DNA from: Rhytidiadelphus loreus
Taxonomy: Eukaryota; Streptophyta; Bryopsida; Hypnales; Hylocomiaceae
Reading direction: 5' to 3'
DNA length: 64,000 bases
Assembly (NCBI GenBank): GCA_947034895.1
Contig: OX344765.1
Span: 2,981,001-3,045,000, forward strand
The stretch's first letter is position 1. Every line of letters begins with the position of its first letter. Of the stretch, positions 1 to 12,038 are shown in pieces. The notes below the pieces were generated by a model, which saw only the letters and a program-made list of their open reading frames with translations, ran no database searches and was not told the origin of the DNA. The translations under genes and the position numbers were made by a program.

Positions 1-44
1 TTATCTATGTTTATTCTTTAACAAATCCAAAAATGGGGTACTTT

Positions 45-700
45 AGTTAACTTGTTCAAATGCATCCTCCTAAAATTTTAGAATAAAAAACTCTATCAAT
101 TGCAAGTTTAATGAAAAAATCTAAATGTCCTATAAACTTTTGTGTGTTTAGTCAATATGCTCAAAACCTAAATCACTAAAAACTTTTACATAAAATTGAT
201 AATTGTCAATACCAATGGTGAGAATGTTCTAGTAAGTAAAAAAATATCCTCTATTCTTTGGGGTGGGGGTGGAAATTTTGAAACTTGACTTCAAAAAATA
301 CTTTATATATCTCCCATACTTTCATTGCTTACAAAATGAAACTCCTTATAACTTTCAATTCATTAATTGGAATGCAATGATTCAAAGTTTTTTTATGTAG
401 GTATCAATATATAGTACAAAATATAATTAATTGATTGATTTGTAGAATTTAATTTTGGCTCCCACTTTGATAGTAAAATAGGTAAAAACTTATAATGTCT
501 GCAATTTTTATTGGAATGATTTGAAACAAAATTTCACATTTAGATTCTAATTATTAGGAACTATTTTAAAATTTCTTGCAAAAATCCAAAATATGGACTC
601 AATAGAACTTACCCGAGTTCTCAAAAGAAGAAGTAGGCACCTATTTGAAACTCACTTCTAATATATCTACAGTAGAAGAAAGGGTGTAGATTGTTGATCA
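45..700 (+). repeat. Dispersed repeat R1, copy a
   Basis: An AT-rich block that recurs at about 25660-26800 in the same orientation and at about 3345-3980 inverted. Shared landmarks, in order, are AACTTTTA, a segment reading TGGTGAGAATGTTCTAGTA, a segment on ACAAAATGAAACTCC, and GTAGGTATCAATAT. No reading frame survives in it. The family is not identified. Together with copy b it forms a loose inverted pair around positions 700-3345, which could be the ends of one large decayed DNA transposon. That reading is inference. Confidence 0.5.
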
Positions 701-1704
701 CTTTTTTCACCATTGGGATTGAGTTATTTTTAATTATTTTTTTCAAGTATAAGTAATTTAGAGGTTTTATTCAATCTATAAGTACCTTCTATTTAAAATT
801 GATTTCAATAATCAATGTAAAGTATTTATTGTTAAAATGACTCATATATTTTCAACTTATTTCTTTTCATTAGAATTTATCCTAGTTTACAAGATATACG
901 ATTTTTGGATCAAATTTGAAAGATGAAATTCACCTCTAAGATAGGTGGAAAAAACTTAATTGGTGGGGCTTACTCTGCAATTTTAGAGAAAATTTTAGAG
1001 GATATATTTCAATAAATTAAAACAAGGCACTTTACAATAGGATCTACTAAAAAAATTTAAAAAAATCTTATAAAATTAAAATTGTATTTAAAAAATGGTG
1101 TCTTGAGACAATTTAATTGAAATGACTAAAACACTTTTAGAAATCTATAATAGGGACCATTTGTAGGAATAATTGCCGTAAATGTTTTAAAACATCATGT
1201 TCACTTTAAATTTCACCAATGGAGGCAAGAAATTGAGATGAAAAAGAATCCTATTGCGTACCTTGTTATATTGTTCTAATATATTAAAAAAAATTCAAAC
1301 TAGGCAAAATTATGATTGGACAACTTCATCACGATTATGAAGTTGAAGACACGTACATGTGATAGAAGCCCATCTATTCTCTTAGGCAATGCAACTAGAT
1401 AATGTAGATGATCCCATTGCAAGTAAAATGATTACCATCATCCTATGGGATGATCAATGCATTCTATTTTATTCTTTCTAGAATTAAACAAATGTAAGAA
1501 AAGACAATAGCAATTGAAATTACATCTTTCGGGCAACTTTCTTGCAAAGCAAAAAATTGTTATGATTTTTGAAGTGCATTGTCTAAATATCCCCAAGCAA
1601 TTACTAAACACTTTGATCAAATCAACATTAAAGTGCATCCATAGTGGTCAACGTTATTCACCAAAATTGATTGTAGTTTTTTTCTAAAGCAACCACTATG
1701 CCTC
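701..1704. other. AT-rich non-coding stretch
   Basis: I see no gene, RNA or clear repeat boundary here. It lies between R1 copy a and the TTAACCCC-type element, inside the possible large inverted pair formed by R1 copies a and b. Confidence 0.5.
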
Positions 1705-2522
1705 ACATTAACCCCTAAATGCCCAAGCCTTTTCAAGTGTGTTTTGACTATGAAAAAAGAGCATGGACTTATAGTTATCTCCATTGAAACAAATTGATTC
1801 TTTTTCAAAATCTAACCATATGGATGTTTAAAGAGCTTGCTTATTAGTATGCACACCAATTTTGAGTGCAAAATTGCATAAGAGTTGTGAGATTATAACA
1901 AGAGAAATGCATGTTTTCTATTTTTAGTATGTTGCCCTTCCCCACAATATTTCAAAAATTTGCACATAAATTTTTTTGTGGATTGGAGGTGACATGAACA
2001 ACTACAAATTGTGTTAGCACACTAAAATACCCTTTCAAAAAACTTAATATCACTTGAAAAGCTACTAAACTCATTACACAATCCACCTTGCAATTGTTGA
2101 GATGGAGTTTTTTTTATAAGTATAAATCACAAACAACTCCAAATCAACACTTGCTATTAAAAAATTTCAATGGTGATAATCATGAAAACACTTTACTTTT
2201 TCCATTGGGACCATTTTCAAAGCAAATGGATAAGTACAAGTTTTTAGATCTCAAATCAAATGAAACTGCTCAAAGTTGAAAAATGAAGTAAAATTAGCAA
2301 GCTTTACTCTTCCACTAATGGACATATGTGGCTTTAGAGACCCCTTAACAATCAAATATGTACCTTTTTCAGTTGAAAAATGAAAGTTTTCAATAGTTAA
2401 CCTTTAAAACTGCCCCAACTTTTTTTTTAAACGGTCAAGTGAATTTAACTACCCATTGCAAAATGAGCCTAAAATTTCAGAGTGACCATATATGGTTGCT
2501 CAGGCAATTATGGGTTAAAGTA
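1705..2522 (-). mobile_element. TTAACCCC-family DNA element, about 820 bp
   Basis: The left end reads ACATTAACCCCTAAATGCCC and the right end, inverted, closes with GGGTTAAAGTAG. The whole block is repeated in reverse orientation at 41692-42513 with good conservation, including a stretch on ATTGTTAAGG/CCTCTCAACAATC and one on CTTTGAAAATGGTCC. Shorter relatives with the same ends lie in introns 9 and 14 of the transporter gene. It encodes no transposase, so it is non-autonomous. The ends resemble TA-target elements of the Tc1/mariner class, but I could not define a target duplication. Confidence 0.65.
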
Positions 2523-3344
2523 GCCACATTTTGTGATACTTATATACCCAAGTAATAGAAGTTCCTATTGTAGTCACAAGTCACTCCATTTCTATCATCT
2601 AAAGCTTTGATTGTGACCTCTATTCATCCCATTGTAGCCCAACTCATTTATTGAGCAATGACAACTTGAAGTTGAATGCATGATTGTAATGGATCATTTT
2701 ATAGGTATTAGTAGTAGACAAAATGTGTAGGCAATTATTAAATATGAAATGTTACCAATTTCAAATTTGAACTAGTACCATATGCACCTTTGAGTGCAAT
2801 AATAAGGTTAACCCTTAATAATGTCATTTGTCTAATTCCGTTTTCATGTATATTTGTATTCTACATATTGATACTATTATATTTAACAACATTAATGATC
2901 ATATTGAAGTACACCTTCATATTGTAGAATATAGTGTATATGAATTTCAAGTTATATTTCAATATACAATGTGGGATACAATGGGTGTTTCCACAAGGTT
3001 TTATTTTATATATATATAATTTTTGATGGGACCTTTAAAAGTTCATACGATCCAATAGAATTATGAAAACTTTATGACAAACTTGAAGTAACTAGTGCCC
3101 AAATTGATTCAAAAGTGGAAGCTTGAAATCACATGAAAAACATTCAAAGCGTTCTTTATACAAGCTATCCTACAAATTTCATTGAAGTTTTCAAAAGGCA
3201 TACTATACCAAGGTCAGATCAACAAAGATATTTCTTAAAATGGATTGTAGAATTTTTGAGATTATATATTTACAAAACTATAAATTTTGCATGGTAAGAA
3301 ATGAATTTTTCTATTTTAACCCCTAAAGGACTAAAGAGTTCACT
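2523..3344. other. AT-rich non-coding stretch
   Basis: No gene seen. Positions 3313-3345 carry a TTAACCCCTAAAGG-like sequence that may be a broken end of the TTAACCCC family. Confidence 0.4.
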
Positions 3345-3980
3345 TTTTTTTTTTTAGAATTTGAGCAAATTGTATTGACTTCATAAATTGGAATTTTCAC
3401 ATGAAATTTTCATGATGGATGCTAAGCATGATAATCTATGTGTGAAGCTTTGTTTAAGGCCATTATGGTAAATATTGCAAAAAACTAAATGTTTTTTTTA
3501 CAATTTCAATGTCAAACTAGACAACTAAAAATATATTCTAAAAAATAATAATTGGATTGGAATGTATAGATTGATGCCTATTCAAAAACATTTGAACCAT
3601 TTAATTCCAAATAATGAGGTGAAAATTACAAGGAGTTTTATTTTGTGGGCAATAAATGTAGAAAAGATATACAAAGTCACTTTTTGAATTCTATTTTGAA
3701 TTTTTTTAAAGAAAAAAAAGGATAGTGATTGTTTGCAAGGACATTCTCACCATTGGGATTCACACTCCACAATTTCTTGTAAAAGTTATCATTGGATTTT
3801 TCTTTTCTTTAGCATAGACAGGGTTAGAGAAAAAATACTTTTGAAATATAGGCATTACAATCTTGCAATTAATGGGGATTTTCACTTTCACTTTCACTTT
3901 TCACTTCAAAGTTTTAGGATAATATACTAGATCAAGGTAACTAAAAGACCCTATGGTTGGATTCATCAAAAAAGTTAAAA
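3345..3980 (-). repeat. Dispersed repeat R1, copy b (inverted)
   Basis: Read on the minus strand, this follows R1 copy a: CTAGTATATTATCC, then TTGCAAG, then AACTTTTA, then AATGGTGAGAATGT, then CCACAAAATAAAACTCC. It also holds a short CTTTCA microsatellite near 3880-3905. It is decayed, with no coding capacity seen. Confidence 0.45.
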
Positions 3981-5537
3981 AAACGAAGATCCTAATCTTT
4001 TTTGGAAAAAAGTACTTTGAAGATGTTTTGGCCTCAAAACACAACTATACTTTAGAAGCTAACGAAATTTTGTCATTGCTAAAAAAGTTTAAAGAAAAAA
4101 TGAAAATTTAACTATAAAACAGAATTTAAAAAATCCAATGAATTTGAAATTGCAATGGAAAATAGTGTGAAATTTTCTCAAGTAATTTAAAGTTAAATGA
4201 CGTCTATAGAAAGAAAAAAAATTAGCCTAAATGTAATTGATTGATAAAATATTCATATTTTCATAAGTGAAGAATAGTTATTCACCAAATTTTTCATAAT
4301 TTGATTTTTCTGTCCATTCTTTTGAAAAATGAACATCTAAAAAAAATCCATTTTTCAATTACAAAAAATATAAATGAACGCTTGCGATATGATAAGCTTG
4401 GCAAACCAAGTAGCCTCTTCCGACAATGATGGTGGCATGGTGAATGTAAATGAATGCCTTTTCTTTGGATTCCTTGTACTTTTTGGTTCATATTTCTAAT
4501 GGTCCTCGATAGTGAGGGCCAAAAGGGTTGTAAAGGTCACGTGGGCTTCTTCCTCGTGGTGTAAATTGAAAAAACTTTCTAGACACAATATAGTCATTTT
4601 GAGTTGTTACTCCGTGGAAACTTGCAAACACTTATGGCCATCACTTTAGTAGCAATTACAGATGACATACTTGCTCCATTTTGTAACATACATAATATAG
4701 TATGGCATGAAGAAGAGTGTGCCTTGAAATGTGAAACCCCATTTTGTTGAATGAAAGACTTTAGGGATGAAACCAGATTGGTTCATATTGAGTCCCGTTG
4801 GCAATTGAAAAAAGATTTCAAATTCCCTACATAACCCTGTATGTTTTGGACATTGTATGAATAAACTGTAATCTTCTTCAAAACCATTGATTGTAGATGC
4901 ATATAAAACACTTGACCCTAACTTATCTTAATATGTATTCTTTTTTCTCATGTCCCAAAGCCATATGCATATTATGGAAGAATCTAATAAGCTATATGGT
5001 TTCTGTTGGTTCTGCAACCAAGTCTCAATTGGGTTGCATCCTTATCCTAAAATCATTGCCAGGCAGTGTCGGTCCAGGCGCTGAGACTCGCGTTGGTTTT
5101 GATGATTACCTTCCAACATAGATTACCGGTATCCTCAGTTTTCAAAAAGAAAATTAAAAATTAATATTTGAAAAAAAAATCGAATAAAAATACTCCATGA
5201 GTACTGCACGGCTGTGCGTCAATTTTGCAACACTATCTTACTATCAGACGACTATGCTGAAGCACCAAAACACCATGATCGTGTTTTGCAAGGCAAGGAG
5301 GAGTTTTTTGCATTGACAAAAAGTCGATCTACGAGCGAGAAGATTTAGATAGTCTGTCCTTATTCCCAAAAGGAGCGAGTGCTACAAGGACATAGAAGCC
5401 TTCCATTATTCCCATGAGAAGGTTACAATGGTTGGATGCATGTGAAGTTGGATTCTTATCAATCTTCCTTTTTTGTGTGGAAAGTAGAAAATCAAGTGTC
5501 GCTCCCAATAAGCAAATAAATGAGAATTAGAATATAC
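3981..5537. other. Non-coding stretch
   Basis: No supported gene. Positions 4370-4560 and 5040-5330 are a little richer in GC than their surroundings but carry no conserved reading frame that I recognise. Confidence 0.4.
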
Positions 5538-5851
5538 AAGGTACGGTGCTCTAAAAGTGACCATGCTCTTAAAGCGACCACAAACATAGAGGTACATTTT
5601 GCTTTCTCCAATGTACCAACGATGTACATTTGAGGAGGTGGTCACTTTTAGTTAGTGCCCCGTATATTTCAACATCAAAAAATTCACAAGTAATTCCACA
5701 AAGGTCCAAAAAATATGAAATGACTTGGGTTTGATGCCAATTCCATTTTTTTCTTCCTACAAAAATTTACTGAAAATTGTTTCAAGTAGTTTCGCTCCAC
5801 CCAAAAATGCAATCCACTCTTAAAAAGTTTGCTTTACGAGCAGACTACCTT
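5538..5851. mobile_element. MITE family M1, copy A
   Basis: About 314 bp, beginning AAGGTACGGTGCTCTAAAAG and ending GAGCAGACTACCTT, so the termini are imperfect inverted repeats. An internal palindrome is built on GAGGTACATTTTGC and GTGGTCACTTTTAG. Relatives with the same ends and similar interiors are at 11754-12038, 38853-39160 and 53862-54161. No coding capacity. The TA-rich outer ends suit a TA-target superfamily, but the assignment is inference. Confidence 0.7.
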
Positions 5852-6278
5852 CGGCGATCAAGTAAGGTATTCCAATTTTCCGTGTTTGCTTTAGGGATGG
5901 TGGCGAAGGCAGCCGACTTCCAAAAGAAGGCCAAGATCTTGACTGGGGCACAAAGGTTGTTATGAAGACTTGGATTCAGTCAACTCCATCCCCATTCAAC
6001 CTCCTTCGCAAATTGCAACACCACAAACTTACGTTACTGCACCATGCGGGGCAGTTGAAATGGCTTCCATTTCAGTTGGGTTCTGTTCATGTCGGCCCTA
6101 CCCTACCCTACTGGCCTGCCTTCTCCTTTGGAATAATGTGGGAGACATGGAAGTACTGAAAAATAATGGTTCCATGGAGACATGAATGCAGGACGTTAAA
6201 AAAAAAGGGGCTGCCAACTGCCCCCTTCGCTTGTCCCCAAAGGAAACCCCTGAAATTTTTTATTTCCCACGCATGATA
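5852..6278. other. Non-coding stretch of mixed composition
   Basis: Moderately GC-rich sequence without a reading frame I can support. Short open frames here have no recognisable family features. Confidence 0.35.
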
Positions 6279-6600
6279 AAATTTGCAATTTTCGAATTCA
6301 TATTTGTAATCAGAGGCCCCAAATTAGCTGGGAGAGATGTAGAACATACATTTTCTAAGCACAAAATAGGGAGTCTTTTTTTTACTTGCACCCCCTGGAC
6401 TGACTCGGGGGACAAGTGAGGGGATTAGTTCACCCCGACCAAAAAAAGGGGGGCATTGGTAGAGTTTTGCAGTGGATGTTACCCCTAGGAAAACAATGGA
6501 TTTTCTTAATTTGCCAATCTTCGTCAAATTTGGAAATTTGGAATTCAAATTTGGATGCAGAGGCCGTGAATTAGCTATGGGAGGTAAAGAACGCAATAAG
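6279..6600. repeat. Diverged direct duplication, about 70 bp units
   Basis: A block at about 6279-6350 (GAATTCATATTTG, then CAGAGGCC, then AATTAGCT, then GTAGAACA) recurs at about 6526-6600 as GAATTCAAATTTGG, CAGAGGCC, AATTAGCT, GTAAAGAACG. The spacing is about 245 bp, and C-run-rich sequence lies between them. The copies differ at many positions, so the duplication is old. Confidence 0.6.
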
Positions 6601-8149
6601 AGAGGTGAAGAATGCAAGACATGAAGCAACCATAAAAATAGAGGTAATTTATTTTGATATTTACCCTTGGTTTGGGGAAGATAGACATAGGACACATGCT
6701 TCGAATGACTACTTTAACGTCCGACAACATGGGTCTCCTACATTTGATCAAGAAGTTTGGGATTCATTGTTAGTAGGTGACCTACACAAGTTAGGGTTTG
6801 TAGGGGTTTCTTCTATATTTGTTACTTGCTTGGATTACATATATGGTTTTTCTCTACAAATTTGGAAATAAGGTACATTCTACATCAAATTGCATACTAA
6901 TAAGCAATTGAGCATTGTTCCTATTATTACATTGGCCATTTTGGGCGGTGGATCTTTTTGGAAGTCAAAATAGTATTTTAGATTCTCTTCATGAATTTTC
7001 AAAGTATTGGAAAAACATGTGTACTCAAAAGTAACCTCCAACTCTAATGTAGAAGTAGTACATTTTTAGGCAAGAATCTATAGGGTTTGGTTTTAGAAAG
7101 GGAACACAAGTAGGTGCATTTGCCTTATAGCTACAATGACGATTGATGATATTTGTTTTATAGTTGAACAATAATAAGTGGATGAAAAATGGTCAAATGG
7201 ATGACATTTTTGAGTTAAGAAGAGAAGATTTTAGTCAAAATATATACATTTTCTATAAAGAAATTTTTCCATCTAACAAATTTTTTACCACCTAATAAAA
7301 GATTAGTTATATATTTCAAGTATGCATTATATCTTCATCAAACTAACATGGAACAAGACAATGTTGGAAACTATATATGAAAAGTGTTTTCATATTTTTT
7401 TACATCTTCATTTATAACGTAACAAGTAGAATTTATCCAAACAATCTATTCATTTACTATACACGGTAAAAAAGACCAAAGTAACTCTTCTTCTTCAAGT
7501 ATCTGCAATGAATTCATTGTTTCAAGATTTCTTTAAGAATTTAGATGTTAGAGTAAGAGACCTTCACTTATTGTATTGTATGAAATGCAATAAGATAATT
7601 TAATTTGTAATTAAACAAGATCTTCTGACAAAATTTTATTCTGATTTGATATATTTTTATAATCAAATTATTCATTTTAGCTTTATTAGTCATTGTTGTA
7701 TAATCTATTGTATCAAATTTATAGAGTCAAACTTATTTAAAACTTCAATATTTAAAAGCATACAACAAATTTTATCAAAATCTTTATGAAACATTAATTT
7801 TACTTATATTCAAAGAAATTCTTTAACAATTGTTCTTCTCTATTACTATTGCATGGGCTTATGTATACTATGATAAATTAGAGAATATTATACCCTTGTT
7901 TTTCTTAAAATCAGTTAATATCAATCTTTTTCAAGAAATGATTATAATTTAGACTTCACCATCTAAAGTACTTGAACATGAAGAGCTAGGGCTTTTTACA
8001 TCAATATGTTTAAAATGGAGAGCCGCAACATTTAGTTCTTCATTGTTTTCAAATATTGTATCTAATGCTCATAGTTGTGTATATAGGCTTGTATGTACAT
8101 AAAGTTACTACCTCTTTTGAGGAGATAGTGACAATTCTGTTACTATGTA
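6601..8149. other. AT-rich non-coding stretch
   Basis: No gene, RNA or well-bounded repeat seen. Confidence 0.45.
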
Positions 8150-8460
8150 CTCAAAATTTTAATTAATTAATTTTAAACTCCCCTCTAGACCCCCCTACCC
8201 CGGGTTTAAAAAAGAAATTTAATTAAAATTAATTTCTTAATTTTTCATTCCACCCTCCCCCTATTTGTAATTTTTTGAATGAAGTTAATATGACAAACAA
8301 TGTGGGACAACGAAAATCATGTATCCCGTATCCGTATATCATATATCGTATCCATATTGTACAATATTCCAATATCAAGTATCTATATCCATATTTTTGT
8401 ACCGTATCCATATCTGTATTCTAATTTTGTATCCGTATCTATATTTGGATGGATGACTTA
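8150..8460 (-). repeat. GTATCC-array repeat, copy 1
   Basis: An irregular array of GTATCC/CCGTATC/CCATATT units spans about 8318-8450. Upstream of it are ACAAACAATGTGGGAC and a C-run block CCACCCTCCCCC. The same order (array, ATTGTTTGT-like linker, G/C run) is seen at 27240-27500, 28200-28400 and 48315-48490, so this is a dispersed element with a variable minisatellite and not an isolated microsatellite. Orientation is given relative to the 48315 copy. Confidence 0.65.
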
Positions 8461-11414
8461 GATTCAATCTCAAAGATCAATGGCTTAAGAAATTTTGAGA
8501 AATCAATAGCATTCTGGAAGGGGAAGCATTTAAAAAAAATCAACGGCCTATTTATTTTTGGGAGGGGGGCCAAACCAGATGTGTGACTACTTCTTTTGGG
8601 TGCATAGTGATAGTGAAAACCATGTCAAAAATAATTTTAAGAAAAACATTATTTACAAGAAGAGTACATGTGTTAATTTTCCATTGGTTGTAAAAATTTA
8701 TACAAATTCTAGGAGGGATACACTACCCATTTTTCCATTGAATGTAAAACTTTTACATTCAATCCTAAATCCTAATTTGTTTAACAACTTTTTCTTCAAT
8801 CTCATATCTCCTTCTTTGTATCCTTCCAACTATTGAAGTCATCCACAAATGAAGAAAAAAGCATTCAATAGTACAAAAATAGGTGAATTAGAAAGTATTG
8901 AATAACAACCAAATAATTATTATATAGCTATAATAAAATTTGAGCATTCAAAATTTCAAACACCCTCTAATACTAAATTCCTTACTCAAAATTCATGAGT
9001 ATTCATGAGCATTCCATTCCACCGCAATTCAAAGCATTAGCACCCTCACAAATCGAGATACAAATTGCCAAACCCCATCTCCTCCAATTCACCTCCAAAC
9101 ACTACATGTAATGGTGCAAATTGACTAATTAGACATTGCATTGCAAAATTCTCCTCTACATATATCAAACCAATTGACTACCTCTAAAAATAATATCAAA
9201 ATGATTGAATTTCAAGTGTAATACAAAACAACAAGCAATGGGCTCCTACATAAGCAAATAACAGTTGAAGACTTATAAGAATTGAGGTGCTCTATTTTAT
9301 CTTTGGTCCACTTTTTGTATTTTACTTAGTCTCCTTCCGTAGAAAGTTTAGTTGTTCTGCACATTAAGAAAATAACCCAAATCATAGGATTCAACATGTT
9401 GCATTAAAAATGGCATCCAAAAACAAAAAACTTCAAACACTACTTGTAAAGAGAGATAACCTATTGAAGAATGCTTACTTGGGGAAGATCATGTAAGGAA
9501 GTCAAAAGATTGGGAAGGAAGCCTTTACTCAAACAATATTTTGTTGGCAGGCACATAGGCATCATAGCAAAATGACCTAGTCTACCATCAATGTTTCACA
9601 TTCATCCAGTCATGAACTACTACCTTCTTTCTTCCATTTGGCTTCCTTCAATACTCACATCTCATTTAGTTTTAGTTTTTTTGTACAACTTAGATCAACG
9701 GCATGGAAAAGGGGATTGCATTTTTAAGCACATCAATGGCTTGAGGTTTTTTCAAAAGGGGAGGAATTGTAGGAACCAAGGAACCAGACTTTTGTTTACA
9801 TATTTTTTAGGGGATAGTCATTTTGTGACAAATAACTAATTAAAGTTGGAAGTAGTGGTTTGGCAAATGCTTTAAAATAAAAATATTCTACAAATTTAAT
9901 TTTTTTAAGACAAAAAAATTTGCATGTTTTATTCTTAAAATAATTTAGTATCTATCTTAAATATATTTTTTTGTCAACCTTAACCACCAATGACTGTAAT
10001 CTAATTATGCAAGTATTTCAAAGTAGTTTATAAATGATTTCTTGTTGAGTTAGACTTTTAAATTGAAAGCTAAGAAAATATACTATCATTAAATGAAAAT
10101 TTAGAATTTTTTTAAGTAGTAAAATATTATTGATTTCTTTAATGCACTTTGTTATAACCAAGTCTTTTTCTATTCAACTCCAAAGTCAATGAAACCTGAA
10201 AGATAAAATAAACTAACTTGAGAGGATGTCTTTGTGAAATTGCCTTCAATGATTAATTTTTATATTTAATTAAGTTAAATTCAACTAAAAAAAATGCATA
10301 AAACCTAAAAATTGAATTCCTTAGATGTAAAGGAGTAGAGATGTTTCTTCTAAATGTTTTTGGTAAGAAATACTTTATTAAGCATATTATGTTGTTCAAA
10401 TACTATATTTGAACATGAAGAACATACTCCTTGTAAATTTTTTTCCACATGTTTTATACAAGTTTTGGATGTATTGATTCACATAATATATAGAATTGCT
10501 ATCATTTTAATGCAAAGTTAAATTGGTATTAAGAAACCATTGAAATATAAATTGTAGTACCTTAATGTAAATCTAATTTTGATATATAATAATTTTAATT
10601 ATCCAAAATTGAAATCAAAATTTTATCATATGTCACTTTTTTAACTCTAATTAGTGATAATTTAGAACATCTTCTAATTAAAAACATGTATAACTACATA
10701 AAATCATGTACAAATACCTTATAGATTTTTAAATTTAAAACAATTTGAGCACAATTAATTCTATAATTTTTACCATTGTCATATGCAAGACTAACTAATA
10801 ATTTTTTTAGTACGTCTTGAAATTGAAGCGGATGTTTTTACCAATTTTTTTTAAGAAATCATAGATATTTCAATTCTAAAGGGAAAAAACTTGAAATTTT
10901 GAAATTATATTAAACATATTTTTTTATATACAAAAGTAATTTATATTACTTTTCTTGATAATTTTGACATTAAATAAAACACATGGATTGGAAATTGAAT
11001 CCTCAATCATAGACTATGTTGCTTAAAGGTTAATAGAGAACATCCTAACTTAAATTGCTTGGCTTTTTGTTGCTCAATATTCATGAAATTTCAAATTCCT
11101 TCATGGTCATGACTTTTTTTCTATTTCTAATATTCACCACACTAAAATGTTTATTTAGTGTGGGTGAATAATTGGTAAGTACAAAAATTAGTGAACTAAT
11201 CTAACAATGCCACCCTTGCATATTACAAATGCTACACGACTACCACTACAATTGATGTTAAATAGTTTGAATAACAATTGATAAAATAGTTTAGACCATA
11301 TTAAATAACCATTAGAAATATGGTCTCTACGGACTAAAGAAATTACAAACAAAAATTTCCACATGACCAATTAGATTAGATATGAATATTTTTAAGGTCA
11401 TTTTTCTAGTCCTT
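8461..11414. other. AT-rich non-coding stretch
   Basis: About 3 kb with no supported gene. Short open frames at 8558-8836 and 9591-9839 have no recognisable motifs and typical background composition. Confidence 0.45.
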
Positions 11415-11645
11415 AGAGGCCTTATCAACACTAGTATTTTTCTTACTATTGCTATTGTGCCTTGTTACTATTATTATACTGGTTAAGTTTTCATATTTTC
11501 TTGGTAGCAAGTGAAAGGAGGTTCCAACACACCAAAGAACATGACATTTAGATATTGTATGCAAAAGTTATGAAGGGTCAAAATGTTTTTTTGGTAGATG
11601 TTCTAAAATCATATACACATAGTGATGATGGTGGTCTTAGGCAAA
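11415..11645. mobile_element. MITE family M2, degenerate copy
   Basis: It shares an interior with 30900-31030 and 44060-44220: CAAGTGAAAGGAGG, TTCCAACACACCAAAG and TGCAAAAGTTATGAAG. The right side has GGTGGTCTTAGG, matching a decayed M2 end. The left terminal repeat is not recognisable. Confidence 0.55.
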
Positions 11646-11753
11646 GAGCGATTTGGGATGCACTTACCTTAAAAAGATATCTTAAAGTGCACCACAATTT
11701 TGGTGCATGCCAAAAAAATTCCTATTTGGTTTGACAAACAATGAGCTTGCAAT

Positions 11754-12038
11754 AAAGGTAGTCTTCTCTTAAAGCAACCTTTCGAGAACTGATTGCACTT
11801 TTGGGGAAGCAAAACTCTTTGAAAAAAATCCCCAATAAATTTTCATAGGAAGAAAAATGGAATTGGCATCTAACCCAAAGTGTCCGGTTTCATATGTTTT
11901 GGACCTTTGTAGAATTAGTTACGCATTTTTGAAGTTAAAATGCAGTGGTCACCCCCCTTGAAATGTACACCTTTGGTACATTGAAGAAAGCAAAATGTAC
12001 CTCTGCCTGAGAGGTCGCTTTTAGAGCACCCTACCTTA
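11754..12038. mobile_element. MITE family M1, copy B
   Basis: Starts TAAAGGTAGTCTTCTCTTAA and ends TTAGAGCACCCTACCTTA, about 285 bp. The interior matches copy C in the same orientation (GGGGAAGCAAAACT, GGAATTGGCATC, TTTTGAAGTT) and copies A and D in reverse. Non-coding. Confidence 0.75.

Noticed and set aside
1617..1808. Small frame conserved at 42407-42616
   Set aside because: The similarity is explained by the two copies of the TTAACCCC element; the frames differ in length and end at random.
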